Shown piece after piece: positions 23,885-36,363 of a DNA stretch of 64,000 nt. Where the stretch lies: the NCBI RefSeq assembly GCF_022539315.1, contig NC_066317.1, positions 52,184,435 to 52,248,434 on the forward strand, read 5' to 3'. Position numbers and translations under genes: made by a program. The stretch's first letter is position 1. Each line of letters opens with the position of its first letter. The stretch is from Serinus canaria. Lineage: Eukaryota; Chordata; Aves; Passeriformes; Fringillidae. Under the pieces are notes generated by a model that saw nothing but the letters and a program-made list of their open reading frames with translations, had not been told where the DNA came from and did not search any database.

Positions 23885-25544
23885 TTTACCTTTTCTTGTG
23901 TTATAATTCCCTAAGATTATATGTATGCTGTGTACAGAGAGGGAAACATTCTTTCCTTGAGACCCTGCTCTTAATCTATCCTTTGAAGAGGTTAATTTAA
24001 ACATGCGTACGTGTATGAATGAGGGGAAAGAAAAACAAATGAGACAGATTTCTATTTTGTTTTTTAGCTCTATGCCTTGATTTCCTGTATGCCTCCATTA
24101 ATATTGCAGGCACAGGTTTCCAGATTGCTTGCAAATTTAATATTTATTTTTCAAAGTTCTACTAGCTTATTAAAATTAAAGGAGAAAACAAAAAATTACC
24201 ACAGCATTGCTGCAACTAGGAGATAAGTTTTCCCTGATAATCAGAAGTGACCATCTTAATTTAATTAGGCTTTCCATTAGTTCCATGAAAACTGATTTTT
24301 TAGTCTCTGCTTTTATTTATTATCATGTATCTGTCCTTCCCTTTAATATGCTACTTAGCTTTTTATTAATCTGACCTTTTTGTCTCTTAATATATCTTAT
24401 TTTAAGCTTTAATTATTTGTAGAGTTTACATCTTGATGAGAATTATATCTGCACAGTTTTTCCTATGTATATTTGTAAAAAGTCTGTAGGTTTTAAAAAT
24501 GAAAAATCTTTCATCTTTTGTAGAAACTGTCAATATCACACTTTTCTGGTTTTTATGTGGAGAGTCAACAGTTCCAATATTAAATAAATTTAGTTTTCTC
24601 TTTAACGTAATTAAAACATGCATCTTGATAAAAGTTACAAAGATTTTTAAATCTCTTATAAACTCTACATTAGAACACATCTTTAGTTCAAGAGACAAAG
24701 CAGTATTCAAAGGATTAATGAAGGTGAAGAGTTGTAGCTTCATCTTCATCTTAAAGAGAAGTAAAAGTCCAGTAAAGATCAAAAGATAAGGATCTTTTGA
24801 TAAAAGGACAAAATTTACCTACAAATAATTAAATGCTAAATATAATGAATTGGCATGCTAAAGGCCAGTTTTCTCCTTAGATCACAAAGGGACAAGATGA
24901 ATTGCATATTGAAGTTTACTACCTTTCCTTGATATAGGAAAAAAATGCACAAATATTGCAGGTCATTGCAGAAAGCAAGATTTTGAATAAAACCTTGCAG
25001 ATGGTCATCTATATTCCCAATATATTCCCATATATTTCCCCAATATGGCAGAACAATAATCACAGAGAGCTAAAGTGATTTTTGTGTTTGCACTCATTGT
25101 TTCATTGTGTGGAGTATATTCCAAGTAAAAAAATTGCATTTTGAGACACGGGATATTAGTGTATTTTTTCTTGAAAAAAACGGAAATGCTCAAACTCATC
25201 TCGGCAGGGTCTAAGGAAAAAAGAGAATTGCAGATACAGATTGTTGTTTATACAGTGCATGTGTCTGTACATGTATGTAGATGCATTGGCATTGTATGTA
25301 CAATATTTTGGACTTTAAAAAAATCCTTTCATGTTGTTGCTTATGGGACTGTTCAGAGACAAACAAGAAGCAGTGAAATATATTTTAAAGAAATGAATGA
25401 AGTGACTGAAGCTGTAGAAGATATTTCAGCCTGCTTTGATAAAATAATACCTCTTTTCAGGTCACTTTCACTGAAGAACATAAACCAAAAAGTATCATGA
25501 ATACTGCTCAAGTCTCATGGAAAAGTGTGTTTAGTCAAACAAAA
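23885..25544. other. Unannotated AT-rich DNA
   Basis: Both strands are open at 24426-24789 (118 codons minus, 96 codons plus), a sign of AT-rich sequence lacking stops rather than coding. A small inverted repeat ATCAAAAGAT/ATCTTTTGAT with a 4-nt loop lies at 24778-24801. A 119-codon plus frame at 25141-25500 has no recognisable domain. Confidence 0.45.
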
Positions 25545-26100
25545 CTGGCAACTGTGTTGAGACAGCAATTTTAGACTTCTCTAAGGCTTTTACAATTCTG
25601 TCACATGACATTTTTAATTTTATATAATGCAGGAATTTTAATCAAGAGGAAACACATTAGATGAATTAAAATGGTCTTATTGGCAGATATCAATGAGCAG
25701 GGCTGTCCAAGGAAGGTCTCCTGAGAGAGATTCCTGGTCCAACACTATTCAGTACATTCTTAGAAACAATCTAGATGATGAAATAAAATCTTAACTGATT
25801 AAATTTGCATATGACACAAAGATTAATGGGATACTAAAAAAAAGGAAGGCAGTTTACTGTTAGAATTTAATCTAAATCATTTGGTCAGATTGTCAGAATC
25901 CAACAAAATGCAGGTGCAGACTAATACACTTTGCAATAGGATCCACAGGTTATACTATCAGCTAAGAGTTCTTGTCCATGGAAAGCAGTAACTTATAAAG
26001 TATCTAGAGATCACCTTTTAAGGCTGCTTCACCATGAGCTCACAGAGCAATGTTGTGGCAGACATTACTGGAATGAAGGCCCTTGAGCAAAATTTAACAG
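25545..26100 (+). mobile_element. Decayed CR1 LINE fragment, plus strand
   Basis: Translating in shifting frames gives RT-like pieces in the right order: TAILDFSKAFTILSHDIF (about 25563-25616), then GPTLFSTFL (about 25735-25765), then NLDDEIKS and FAYDTKINGI (about 25770-25835), the last corresponding to the FADDTK catalytic box with its first aspartate now Y. Then follow weaker traces of the thumb region to about 26100. Several frameshifts and stops break it, so it is older than the CR1 copies at 3.4, 8.2 and 10.8 kb. Boundaries are approximate. Confidence 0.72.
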
Positions 26101-29100
26101 CTTTAATTTTAAATAAAATATAATCATGATAACTAATAAAGGAATAGCTCTGAAAGGATGGCAAGGGAACAAATGAACATTTATGGCAAGATGTAAAATA
26201 TGTAAATATGTATATGTAAAAGTATATTGTTTCAGAATAATTTTGCAGTTCCTAAAATAGTCTGTTTATTCAAAAATAGTTTGTTCATTCAGTTACAATT
26301 ATGCTCTCTAGCAACCTTTAGTCAATGAATCACTGTGGAAAATTCACTCAAATCTACCATTTTATGCCTTTTTCCTCTTTCATGGCTAAAGATATCTTTT
26401 TACTCATAACAAACAAAGCTACGCATATATATGACATACAAAATATATGATCAATGTAATGCAAATCTTATGAGTGTGCATATATACATACAGAGATATA
26501 TTTTTATGCATCTTCATATGCCTACACATCTTTTTATTATTGCATTTTTTTACAAATGCAATATTTCTATACATTTTTAAGTCAGAAAATGTTTTATTTA
26601 TATGTTCTAATACACAACCTGCAAATAGATCTCTTTTTTCTTTAAGCAGAATATAGAGTCAAGAATTAAATTCAGAGAGAACCACAAGTGATAAATTAAT
26701 TGTCTTGAAAACTTCAAGTCCTGTTTTTCATGCAATATGTAGACAATTAAAATTAACAAACTTCTGTATTAAACCTGCTCTACTGACTTCACAGTCAATA
26801 ATAAAAACAAATTTGTTTCTTCAAAGTGAAATACCAACAAAAACATACTATTTTAAGATTAACATGAAAAAGCTCTGACCTGTTCTGCTCCTTTTAGGAC
26901 CTTTTTGGTGATGGAAAAAAGCACACTGTGGAATCTATGTCCTTTCCAGAAGCAAGTCCTGTGAAGTGAATGCAGGATCTAGGCTGTGACATGGAAAAGA
27001 AGGAAGAAGATGTCATTCCACCCAATCTTGTTATGGTTATATCAGTGTTTATATCAGAAAACCCACCAAGGAACTTTCCATGTCAGAGCCTTATGTCTGA
27101 TGCATTGAGCTGTATTAAAATAAGGCAGCAGAAATAGGCAACAGAAATCTGTGAACCAGAACTTAGGAATTTTCCAGCAATAATTCCTATCCACCTCTAG
27201 TATGAGCCACACTGTATATTTAAAGTACATGTACTATGCATTACAGACTGCTATAAATTTAAAGAATATTTTACATTTGATTGGTAAGTCTTGTTACCAT
27301 TTCTGTTTTGGTTTTAATGGGGGAGATTGGGTATTTGATTTTATATTTTCTATGAGCAGAGTCTTTGAATAAGTGATTGAGAACAACTATGTAATACATG
27401 TTGATGAAATAATATATAATTTTAATTTCAAGAGCTTGACCAAAAATTTATATTTATCCTGTGTGAGTGAAAAAATATTCAACAAAAACTTACGTATCAC
27501 ACAAAGAGGTGAAAGCTCTAGGGTTTTGTTTGAAAAATTGTTTATTCAGAAAAAATAGTATTATAACAGCTTTTTTCTCTGGATATTGTGAAAATGTGTA
27601 AACAAAGACCTGATATCTCAGTTTAACCTTAACTTTCAGTTTGTGTGAGAAATCTGTAATAAATAACATAAACTGCCAGGTTTACATTTCATCCACTTAT
27701 GAGATTATTTTTTCTCTGGAAGGGTAGATGGGTAAATCAGATTAAAACCATACCTGACTGTCATCCAGTAAACCCACTCTTTCAGTTATGTAGTTCATTT
27801 TTCTCTTACCTCTTTGAATGAGTTTCAATGTCTAATAAAACTTTATTTACTGGGAGTGCCAAGAAATGAGTCAATAAATTTATTGAGCAAGATATGAAAT
27901 AGAAATGTCAAAGATGAATAAATTTTAGTGCAGTGTTTACTTTATAATTGTATTTTTTTCATGGAATTCAATTTCTCTGCAGACTCTGAAGCATAACAAC
28001 AGCAGAAAATGAAGTCACAATACCCAACATGAGAAAATGTAAAATAGTAAACTTCTTTTTAGAGCAATAACTGAAAACAATATCAATGTTGTAAGTATTT
28101 AATGAAATACAGCATTTTCTGTATTACAGTCTAAATTCTAGTCTTTTCACCTCCATCTGTACATTCCTGGGAGAACTTTGTTTCTTTCTTTTAGTTTTTA
28201 TACCTAAATAATAATCTGGAATAGTCAGTTTGTCCCTGTATGGACTGAGATTCTGTGGTACTTTTCACTTGTATGGACCATAGGCAGTAAGAGCCAAACC
28301 AGGAACATAAAGCCTTTAGCCCGTGCTGCAAACAAAAGCATCTTTTATATTCTTTTATATAATTATTTATCTCTTGGTTATTTTAAAAAAACAGTGGCTT
28401 CTGGGCTACAAACTGATGTATTTTTAATCCTTATTTTAACCACAGAACCTCCTACTTCATTCAATAGAAGCAAATTATCAATTCAACTCTTCTCATCAGA
28501 GCTGTGGACTGTTCCCTCGTCAGATTTACTATATTACAGTCTGGGATTCTTCTGCATTCTTACTGTACACTGCACACAGCTGAGCCCATGCTTTTCCAGA
28601 CAGCTTGGATTCACATAGACAAGTCTCAAAATGTTCTTGGACAGCAGGAAGGATATGTATGAACCTTGCTCACCAGTGTCTGCAATACAGCTGCTGTCAT
28701 TATACTGAGGTCTAGTCAGATTTGAGCTAGCAGCCAAGCAAACCTGTCAAATGTAATGTTTGAGTCCGTCGCCTTCACTGGACTTTTGATGTTCTGAGGA
28801 CTCAAATCATCTAGCTAAAAATTAGTACAGGTTTTGCATTACACAAATCATGGTGACAACGACAGAGTAGACACACGATTTGTTACTGCTCAGTGCTTTT
28901 TACAGTCGTAAGTCTCACTCAGCAATCCTCATTACAGAGCCCGCATATTAAGTGCAAGTTAGGATTAATGAATTCTCAGCTGAAAAAAAAAAGTCTCAAC
29001 CTCAAAACGATAACTGTTTGACAGCTTGTAAATAGACAATATTGAAACTACATTATCTAACCCTCCAGCTCTTTTTGTTTCTTTGGTCCAAAAATATAGA

Positions 29101-32100
29101 ATATTAGAAAATGCAATATGAGTATTTATAGGTCTTTCTTACCAGCTCAATGGAATTCTGTTCTTGACTGAGCTTTTTAACGGCAATAATTACAACATCG
29201 TAGCTCACAAAAGTATTTAGGCAAAGATTTTAAATCAGTCACAGATAAAACAAAAGAAAGAATTTGACTTTTTTAGCTGAGATTCATATATCTACAGAGG
29301 TTATAGATAGGTTCAGTACTGTATTATCAGTAGATAAGACCAGTCTTATCATGTTTTGCTACTCAGAATGAAGCCCATTTAGAAGCAGCATAAAAATAAA
29401 CATAAAAATAAGCCTAACACAATTTAATTTCCAATTGCTTTAACAAAGAAAAGCATGCCTCCTTTAAAGAATGAGGGAAAATCACAGAATTTTTATGAAA
29501 GCCTTCTTAAAGTAGACCAAAAAACAAAGGATTTATTTTTTTTTTATGTGAATGCATGGTTCAACAGAAGTACTGAGAGAAAATTAATGAAAACCGTCGA
29601 GTAGTGTAAATTTTACATGACTGCAAAGGTATACCAGGACCCAGCTTTAATGCTGCTCAAATGGACCTATCAATTGATAAACTATTTCAGCTGAAAGTGC
29701 TGCACAAAACGGGCAAGATCTTTATCCAAATAGGAGGGCTTGTCTGTCAGCTATCTGGATTCCTCTCCTGGTTCCACAGGTGAAGATATAAACCAATTTT
29801 AATAATTTGCGACCTGCTTATTATGACAGTTTTTGTAGTGTAGCTAATATTTTTATTTAATGGATAAATAGTCTTTTTTTTCCAAAAGTGCTTTAACTCT
29901 ACTCTTATAAATATAATAGTATATTATCTGGTATGAATTGCTTACAGACTATTTGCTCTTTGTGATTAATGGTTTCTGAACTGAGAGCAGCTTCATTATA
30001 GCTAGCTTTAATCTCCTCTTGATCTCATTTTCCACAAGCTCTACAGTACCTATAATCTTAAATCTTGGGTTCATTTGCAGTTTAATATTAGAATAATAAT
30101 TTCAGATAACCAATACTGTTTCAGGCTTAGCCCTATATTGACTCTTTTACAGTCAATATTTACCATCTCAAAAATATTTTATATTAATAAAATATTTTGG
30201 TTTCAAAAGCCAGTTATAGGGATGTAATCTTGCATTAAAAAATTTATTCCTCTTGAATACAGGGAAAACAACACTGGTGCTATCTTGCTCAAAAATCCAC
30301 ACCTGTGACTTCATCATCAATTTGCTCTCAAATATTTTTCTTTCTGAATCTTCTAATGGTTACATTTACAAATCCATCTCCAGGATATATGCCTATGTTA
30401 ATAGCCAGGGAAATTTCTAGTCCACAGTTTTTGCTTCTGGTCACTCTGGGCAATGGTCAACCATGATAACCTTTGTTGGTGGCTTTTTTCCTCTGTTCAC
30501 TTTTAGTGAGAAGCTTAAAAATGAGATAAAGGATTGTTATTTATTTTACTTCCACTGTTGTGTTGCTATCAAATGCAAAGGACAAATTCCATGTATGAAA
30601 ACTTCACATTCTGAAATGGGATTGGGGATTATTTTAGGAGGTGGTGGTGGATAAAGTGTTGAAGGATTTGAATGCTCATTTTGTTAGGCATGGCATCCTT
30701 TAAAAACCTCATAATTTAAATTTTAATTCACACTCCATTTGCAGAAATAATAACACTTCAACATTCAGAAGTATTGAAGATCAGACAGGTGTTTTAGTAT
30801 AAGAACATCACTATTATTAAATCCATGCTGCCAGAACTCATTATGAAATGGTTCTGTAATCACAGACAGTTGTTAGTAGCCTGGTTGTTTTTACTTGCAT
30901 TTGACTAAGTCAGAATCTCTTGGGTGCAACTTTCCTACTTAGCTCTGTGAAATGTTAGAACAAAAGAATACCAATTTCATAGTAGAATTGTAGCACAAGT
31001 GTTTCATTTTTCTATAGAAATCTGTATTAGGTAAGAAACAATATTTGTGATGGTAGATTTTTAATAGTTTAAAATAAAATTTTGAAGCAATGAGGTCATT
31101 TGAACATCTCAATTTTTGCACTCCAAAGAGCTTTTTAATAACTTTCTGACTGTTCAACCCATGATAACAACAATAAATTTCATCTAAATTAGATATTTGC
31201 TGGTTGATTAATAAATGCTGAGCTTTTTGTGGGTGTGTGACACCGTTATGCATCCATGAAAGGAAAAATAACATTTGGAACTAGATAATTAAAACAGTTA
31301 AAATTCCAGGCAAATGTTATGTTCCAGTGTAAATTAATCTTCTGCTACAGCAAATTACCAAAATTGGTCTAGGCACTTTAATGAAAGCAGAGTGTTAACA
31401 GGCAAATATAGAGTCCCCTAAAGATCCAGTTCCCAAAATATGTAGTTACTGCTAAAAAAACACTGAGAAGAAAAGTATTACATTAATCTTTCTAGACTAT
31501 GAAAACCCCTTTTTGGAGATAGGAAGCTCAGTGGTGAGTTTTCACCAAAGTAATAAAGCCAGTTCTCCAATTTTATTGAGTCTGTTTTTACCTTTTCATC
31601 AACAGGTGTGCAACATGGGAAGTTATTTGGAATATGAAAGGCATTAGCTCTCTTGGTTTTGTTGCCTTATCCACTGCAAGTGTAGGAGCCTGGATTCAAT
31701 TTGATCCATTCTGATGCTGACAGATTTTTATGGCTCTTGTGTTTTGTGAGGTTCTCTCAAGTTCATCTCTTGAAAATTCACCTCTGTAAGTCCTGAGAAC
31801 AAAATGGGCAACTAGATTCATTGTAGTCCAGTATAAAAAAAAGTAATTTCAATTTTCTGCATTTGAAAATGTGTGAGAAATTAGTCTTTGATTGTTAGGA
31901 AATATCCTGAAAAGTAGAGTTTCCAATCTACTTGTAATTGGACAAAAGCAACATTACAAAGCCACTTGAAACTCAGGTAAGTTCTCCAGCAGCTGAAATA
32001 CAGGAACTGACTTAAGAAGAATGGATTTCCACCTTGCTGTGGTTTGTATGGTCTAGTTAAATATGTGTGCTCATAAATAAGTATATTGAAGTTTTCGAGG

Positions 32101-32565
32101 TTTTTTTCAGCCTGCTAGAATTAAACAGCCTTCAGTAGTTGTGAGGTGATGACGAGAAATATAATAATTTACTGATGAAGTTTTAGGTATTAAAGAAACT
32201 TAGGAATCTCTAAGATTAGGGACTTTAGGGGATCCATGCTAACGTTTTATTTCAGATTGGGATGTTAATGTTTTCAGATTGGGAGAGTGTTTTGAAGAGA
32301 ATCTTTCAATTTTACCCTCTTGCCATCCTCTAGTTTACATTCTGACTGCAGAAATTTGAGACATTGGAGTACATATCACTGGGAGACTCACTGCAGTTGC
32401 TGAATCATAGCCGTAGACTGAAGTAAACCCCACAAAATTAGTAGTTTGTTGTTGTTAGGTCCTCAACACCAACCATTTCACAACACAGATCTACTCCTAC
32501 ACTGCCACACTAATTGTGATCATCTTTTGGGATCTTACTTTTGGAGTTACGACTTGGCAGTAGCC
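26101..32565. other. Unannotated AT-rich DNA, 6.5 kb
   Basis: No gene or classifiable repeat seen. Open frames reach only 111 codons (minus 30939-31274) and lack motifs. The stretch 28760-28960 has more CpG dinucleotides than its surroundings. A partial direct repeat of TTTCAGATTGGGA occurs at about 32251 and 32273. Confidence 0.45.
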
Positions 32566-32953
32566 TGTGGTATTGTCCACAAGGGTCCCAGGATGAGGGA
32601 AGAGATGAGAAAGTTGACTCCATGTATCAGAAATCTTGATTTATTATTTTATGATAGATAATATATTAAAACTATACTAAAAGAATAGAGGAAAGGATTT
32701 CATCAGAAGGCTAAGCTAAGAATAGAAAAGGAATGAATAACAAAGGTCTTCTCCCAGACCGAGACCGGCCGGCCAGGTGAACTGTGATTGGCCCGTAATT
32801 GGAAACAGCCTGATGAGGCCAATCACAGATTCCCCCTGTTGCATTCCACAGCAGCAGATAAGAATTGTTTACAGTTTGTTCCCGAGGCCTCTCAGCTTCT
32901 CAGGAGGGGAAAAATCCTAAGGAAAGGATTTTTCATAGAACATGTCGGTGACA
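32566..32953 (-). mobile_element. Class II (ERVK-type) solo LTR, minus strand, with perfect 6-bp target duplication
   Basis: The element starts at 32953 on the minus strand (TGTCACCGACATGTTCTATG) and ends at 32566 (...TTGTGGACAATACCACA), 388 bp with TG...CA ends. It is flanked by the identical hexamer GTAGCC at 32560-32565 and 32954-32959. The sequence matches a very common passerine LTR: AAATCCTTTCCTTAGGATTT near its start, GGAATGCAACAGGGGGAATC next, then a pair of inverted CCAAT motifs (12-bp arms at 32782-32793 and 32817-32828), and AATAAA at 32640-32645 (TTTATT on plus). The 6-bp duplication fits betaretrovirus-like (class II) integration. No internal genes remain. The clean duplication and intact ends suggest a relatively young insertion. 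Confidence 0.93.
32782..32828 (-). promoter_or_regulatory. Paired inverted CCAAT boxes in LTR U3
   Basis: CTGTGATTGGCC and GGCCAATCACAG form a perfect 12-bp inverted repeat separated by 23 bp. Each arm contains a CCAAT pentamer in opposite orientation, and a further ATTGG sits between them at about 32798. In retroviral LTRs such motifs commonly bind NF-Y; that role here is inferred. Confidence 0.5.
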
Positions 32954-33839
32954 GTAGCCTGTCACAGGATTTTGCCATGAGATAAGCACAGAGAGGAGCA
33001 GCAGGATGGCAGTGATTCCAGGCCTGAGGAGGTCTGGCTGGCACATCCTGGGTAATGCATCCAGGCAAGAGTTCCCACTGTGGCAACTACTGCCCATATA
33101 AGCATTGAGCATCCTGGTCAAACAAAGTTCCCCAAGTTATGGGTCAAGTGGCATCTGTGGCCACTTATGTCCCCCTCTCCTGCTCCTCCACTCTGAATAT
33201 GCTTCAGTGGATTCCTAGAATTTGGACTGTAAGCAGTCTGATGGGAATTTAAGATAAAGATGGTCCTATTACCCAGGTGTGATCTCAGACCTAGGGAGAG
33301 GTAAAAAAATCTGGGGGGGCACTGAAAATTGACACAAAGAATCCACAAAGAAAGCCAACTCAGCATGCTCAAATCAGGTCTGATGGAATAAAAGGTAATT
33401 CCAGCAGAGGAGGAATTCCATCAGAGGAGGAATTCCACCACAGTCCACCGACTCAAAGAAAACCACCAACACAAAAGAAGAGAAAGAGAAGCATGGAATT
33501 AATAAATTATAAGTGACGGAATCATTTAATCAATAGAATAAGAGAACTGTGCAGCCAAAGAGCATTAATTCCATTGCTTGATAGCATGTATAATTAATGA
33601 AGCATTTCGATCAACTTTGGTACCCCCAAAGAAGCCCAGGATGAAGAAGGACAAATGAGATGTAGGTAGATGCACAGTGACTATCTTCTGCCATCTGTCT
33701 CTCTCCCTCCCTGTCCCCTTTCTATTTCTTTCTATCTCTCTACCTTGAATTTTACTGTTAAAAAAATCTACTATTGTCTTTGGCATATGGTCTTGTTTGC
33801 ACTTTAATTTGGGTAGAAGAATCTTCCAATAATCGGATC
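32954..33839. other. Unassigned interval between LTR and CR1 fragment
   Basis: This is less AT-rich than most of the window up to about 33320, but no family was recognised. It contains the short 17-bp tandem repeat listed separately. The 126-codon minus frame at 33565-33945 overlaps the antisense of the CR1 fragment and has no domain. Confidence 0.45.
33397..33442 (+). repeat. 17-bp tandem repeat, 2.7 copies
   Basis: AATTCCAGCAGAGGAGG, then AATTCCATCAGAGGAGG, then the partial copy AATTCCACCACA. One substitution separates the two full units. Confidence 0.9.
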
Positions 33840-34320
33840 TTAGCATGTTCAAAGAATGTAAAGGATCACTGGATTTTAGAAGAGAAGTTTTCAGACTATT
33901 CAGAGGTGTGCTTGGAGCAGTCCAGGAGAGATTGTTGATACCCAAGGATTACCTCCTGAAAACTCAGAACAGTCTATTCCAAGAAGTAGGAAATAAAGCA
34001 AAGGCAGCAGGGGGCCAGCATGGACAAGGAGTTCTAACTGAGCTCAGACATTGAAAGGGAATGTACAAGAGGAGCAAGCAGTAGCAGGTGATCCAGGAGG
34101 AATATAAAGCTGCAGTCTGATTGTGCAGGGATGGGTTAGGAAATCAAAGGTCTACCTGGGACTGAATCTGACAAGGGATGAGAAGGGGCACAAAGAAGAA
34201 TTCTAAAACTATATAAACAGTAAAAAGGAAGATAATGTAAATGAGGAATCAATGCTGAATAGGGTCAGGGTCCCTGTGAGAAAGGAAGTGGAAAAGCTGG
34301 GTGCAAGTCCAGGAGAAAAG
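33840..34320 (+). mobile_element. CR1 LINE internal ORF2 fragment, plus strand
   Basis: This corresponds to the CR1 ORF2 linker between endonuclease and reverse transcriptase. At 33860-33960 the frame reads LDFRREVFRLFRGVLGAVQE, which parallels the family's LDFRRANFRLFKELL. At about 34130-34270 it reads RKSKVYLGLNLTRDEKGHKE, then NYINSKKE and VRVPVRKEVEKL, parallel to KAHLELNLA...KGFFKYI-SKRK and the segment after it. Stops and at least one frameshift interrupt it. Both the endonuclease and the RT core are absent, so this is an internal fragment without a 3' tail. Confidence 0.75.
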
Positions 34321-35553
34321 TCGAGGGTAAGGTTTATCCTCAGTGGAGGGGAGCAAAGCAGGGAGAACATAATCAATCTGCAATATGTAAGTCCAAAGGC
34401 CTGAAGTGTTGCACCCAAAAGTGCTGAAGTCCAAACAGCATGTGAAGGGATAAGAGTTTAAAGATTAAAAAGAATAATGAAAATATTAGTCACACTAAGT
34501 TTTTCTTCCAGTATTTAAATGTTGTCTTGGATTTTTTTTAACTCCTGAAGTTCAAATGAATGACAAGCTAAGGTCAACACTTAGCAAGATAGAACACAAA
34601 AACAACTCCACAGACATTTGTTCATACTTCATGGAAATGGAAGAAATTAATCCATTCTAATGATCAAATCAGCTTGACCAGGAGAGGTAGGTAAAATGAC
34701 TTTCTCAATTCTGATATCCATAGAAATTTGTAATATTCTCAGCTTGAAGACCTGAGCCCAGTTATTGCAAATCCACCAAGCTCTCACTTTTCTGTTATAC
34801 TGACATCAGTTATATTGATATCAATGTTGACTATATTTAGATTGTCATGAAAATAAAAACCATAAAAAGGTATCTATTCCACTGTCTGGAGCTCAACAAA
34901 TAATGGCATTTTAGCACAAATGATTTTGAGACAAATACCAAAGTTTTTAACCACTTTACCTCTTAAGAATAACACTTTGGGTCCATGTTTAACATACATT
35001 TCAATGAAACAGAACTTTATTCTACATTGATTGAAGATGGCAGAGTGATTTTTCATTGTTAAAGCCGAGAAAGATTATGACTTTTTGTTGCTTTGGTTTT
35101 ATAAATAAAATTTTATTTAAGAAAACTAAAATATTTGAGAATTTAGTAGATTCCAGACAGCTATGATATATAGATTGCATATCAATAATTTTAAAACTGA
35201 ATTAAAGTTAAATAACTTTTCTTTAGTAATTTTCCTGTTTTGTACTGTTATATATTCAGCTGCAGCTACCTGATGACTCTTAAAATCCTTGAGTTATGTG
35301 GAATGGAACATCAAGTATAAAACCAGTCTAAGCCATGCCTTTTGTATTTCAACAGGTTTTCTAGTCAGCATAACAAATGCAGAAAACAGGACTCATTAGT
35401 AGTCCTGTCTATTAAAGGTCATCATGACACACAATCATTACATTGCCAAATGTAATGAATTTGACTGCTTTTTCAATGGAAACACTTAAGTTTTCTCTTA
35501 TCACTTTTATTAATTTGTGCATATAGCCACACTAATATATCTCTGCCTCTTTG
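34321..35553. other. Unannotated AT-rich DNA
   Basis: No gene or classifiable repeat. Only short non-descript frames (60 codons at most). Confidence 0.5.
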
Positions 35554-36363
35554 TGTGATGGTGTGCTCAGGCCTCCAGCCTGACCTTTTTATTTCACACG
35601 ATTTTACTTAAGTGATAATCGGCAGTGGCAGTACTGGAGGTGTCTGGTCTGGCCATGATTGCTGTAACCAACCTGCAGTGGATTTGGGGGAGACAGGTAA
35701 AAACACAGCAGAAAAGAGCTAATCTGAGCAATGTGCCTCCCCTAACATGGTTGCTGGTCAAGAGCCCAGTCAAGCCAGTCTGGGAAGAAATTAATTCTGT
35801 AGTTGGTATGCAAATGTGAGTGAAGCAATTATCTTAGTCCATTGAAAATGGACAGAGCCCCCTGAGCTCTCCTGCACAGCAGTGGGCTGTGGACCAGGAT
35901 GTCCCCTGGAGTCGTGGTGCCTCTAAAGGTTATTGAGGCTGACAGATTCCTTTCCACAAGAGATTCTCATTAAATTCTCATGCTAATTTTTGAAACATTA
36001 GCTAAGTGATATAAAGAATTGATTGTCCACTCGGAATCCTTTTGATATAAAGCATTAATCAAGCTCTGTAAACAAGTCTGAATCCAAATACACCTAAACT
36101 CCCCCCTGAGAAGGACAAACAAGTGTTTAGAACACAAGGTGGCCCTTTCTGAACCTCATGACTCAAGAGGTCTTCCTGACAGATTTGTTTGACCTAGTCC
36201 TCTGTGCAGTAAATAATTTAGTGTACCTTGCCATAGAATCTAGTTAAACCAGTGTTTCACTTGCCATCAAACTCTGTTAAATCACTAATTTATATTAATA
36301 AATGTGTTGCTACTTCTATTTTACAAGTTAAGTGTATCCCTCCATCTGTAAAAATTTGTCACA
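35554..36363 (+). mobile_element. Candidate LTR-like sequence, plus strand
   Basis: This block opens with TGTGATGGTGTGCTCAGG, contains two runs of TGATATAAAG (about 36008 and 36043), and carries AATAAATGTG at about 36297 roughly 60 bp before a possible end TTGTCACA at 36363. It is less AT-rich than its flanks and has LTR-like order (start, TATA-like, polyadenylation signal, CA end). No target-site duplication was found and the family was not recognised with certainty, so this is a weak call. It could equally be unique sequence. Confidence 0.3.

Noticed and set aside
23556..24004. 116-, 92- and 128-codon frames of K/E/R or S/F/L
   Set aside because: Direct translations of the GAAA/GAA microsatellite.
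24426..24789. Overlapping 118-codon minus and 96-codon plus frames
   Set aside because: Both strands open at once in AT-rich DNA; no motif, no codon bias sign, no family resemblance.
25141..25500. 119-codon plus frame
   Set aside because: No domain or signal recognised, next to a decayed CR1; could not be supported as a gene.
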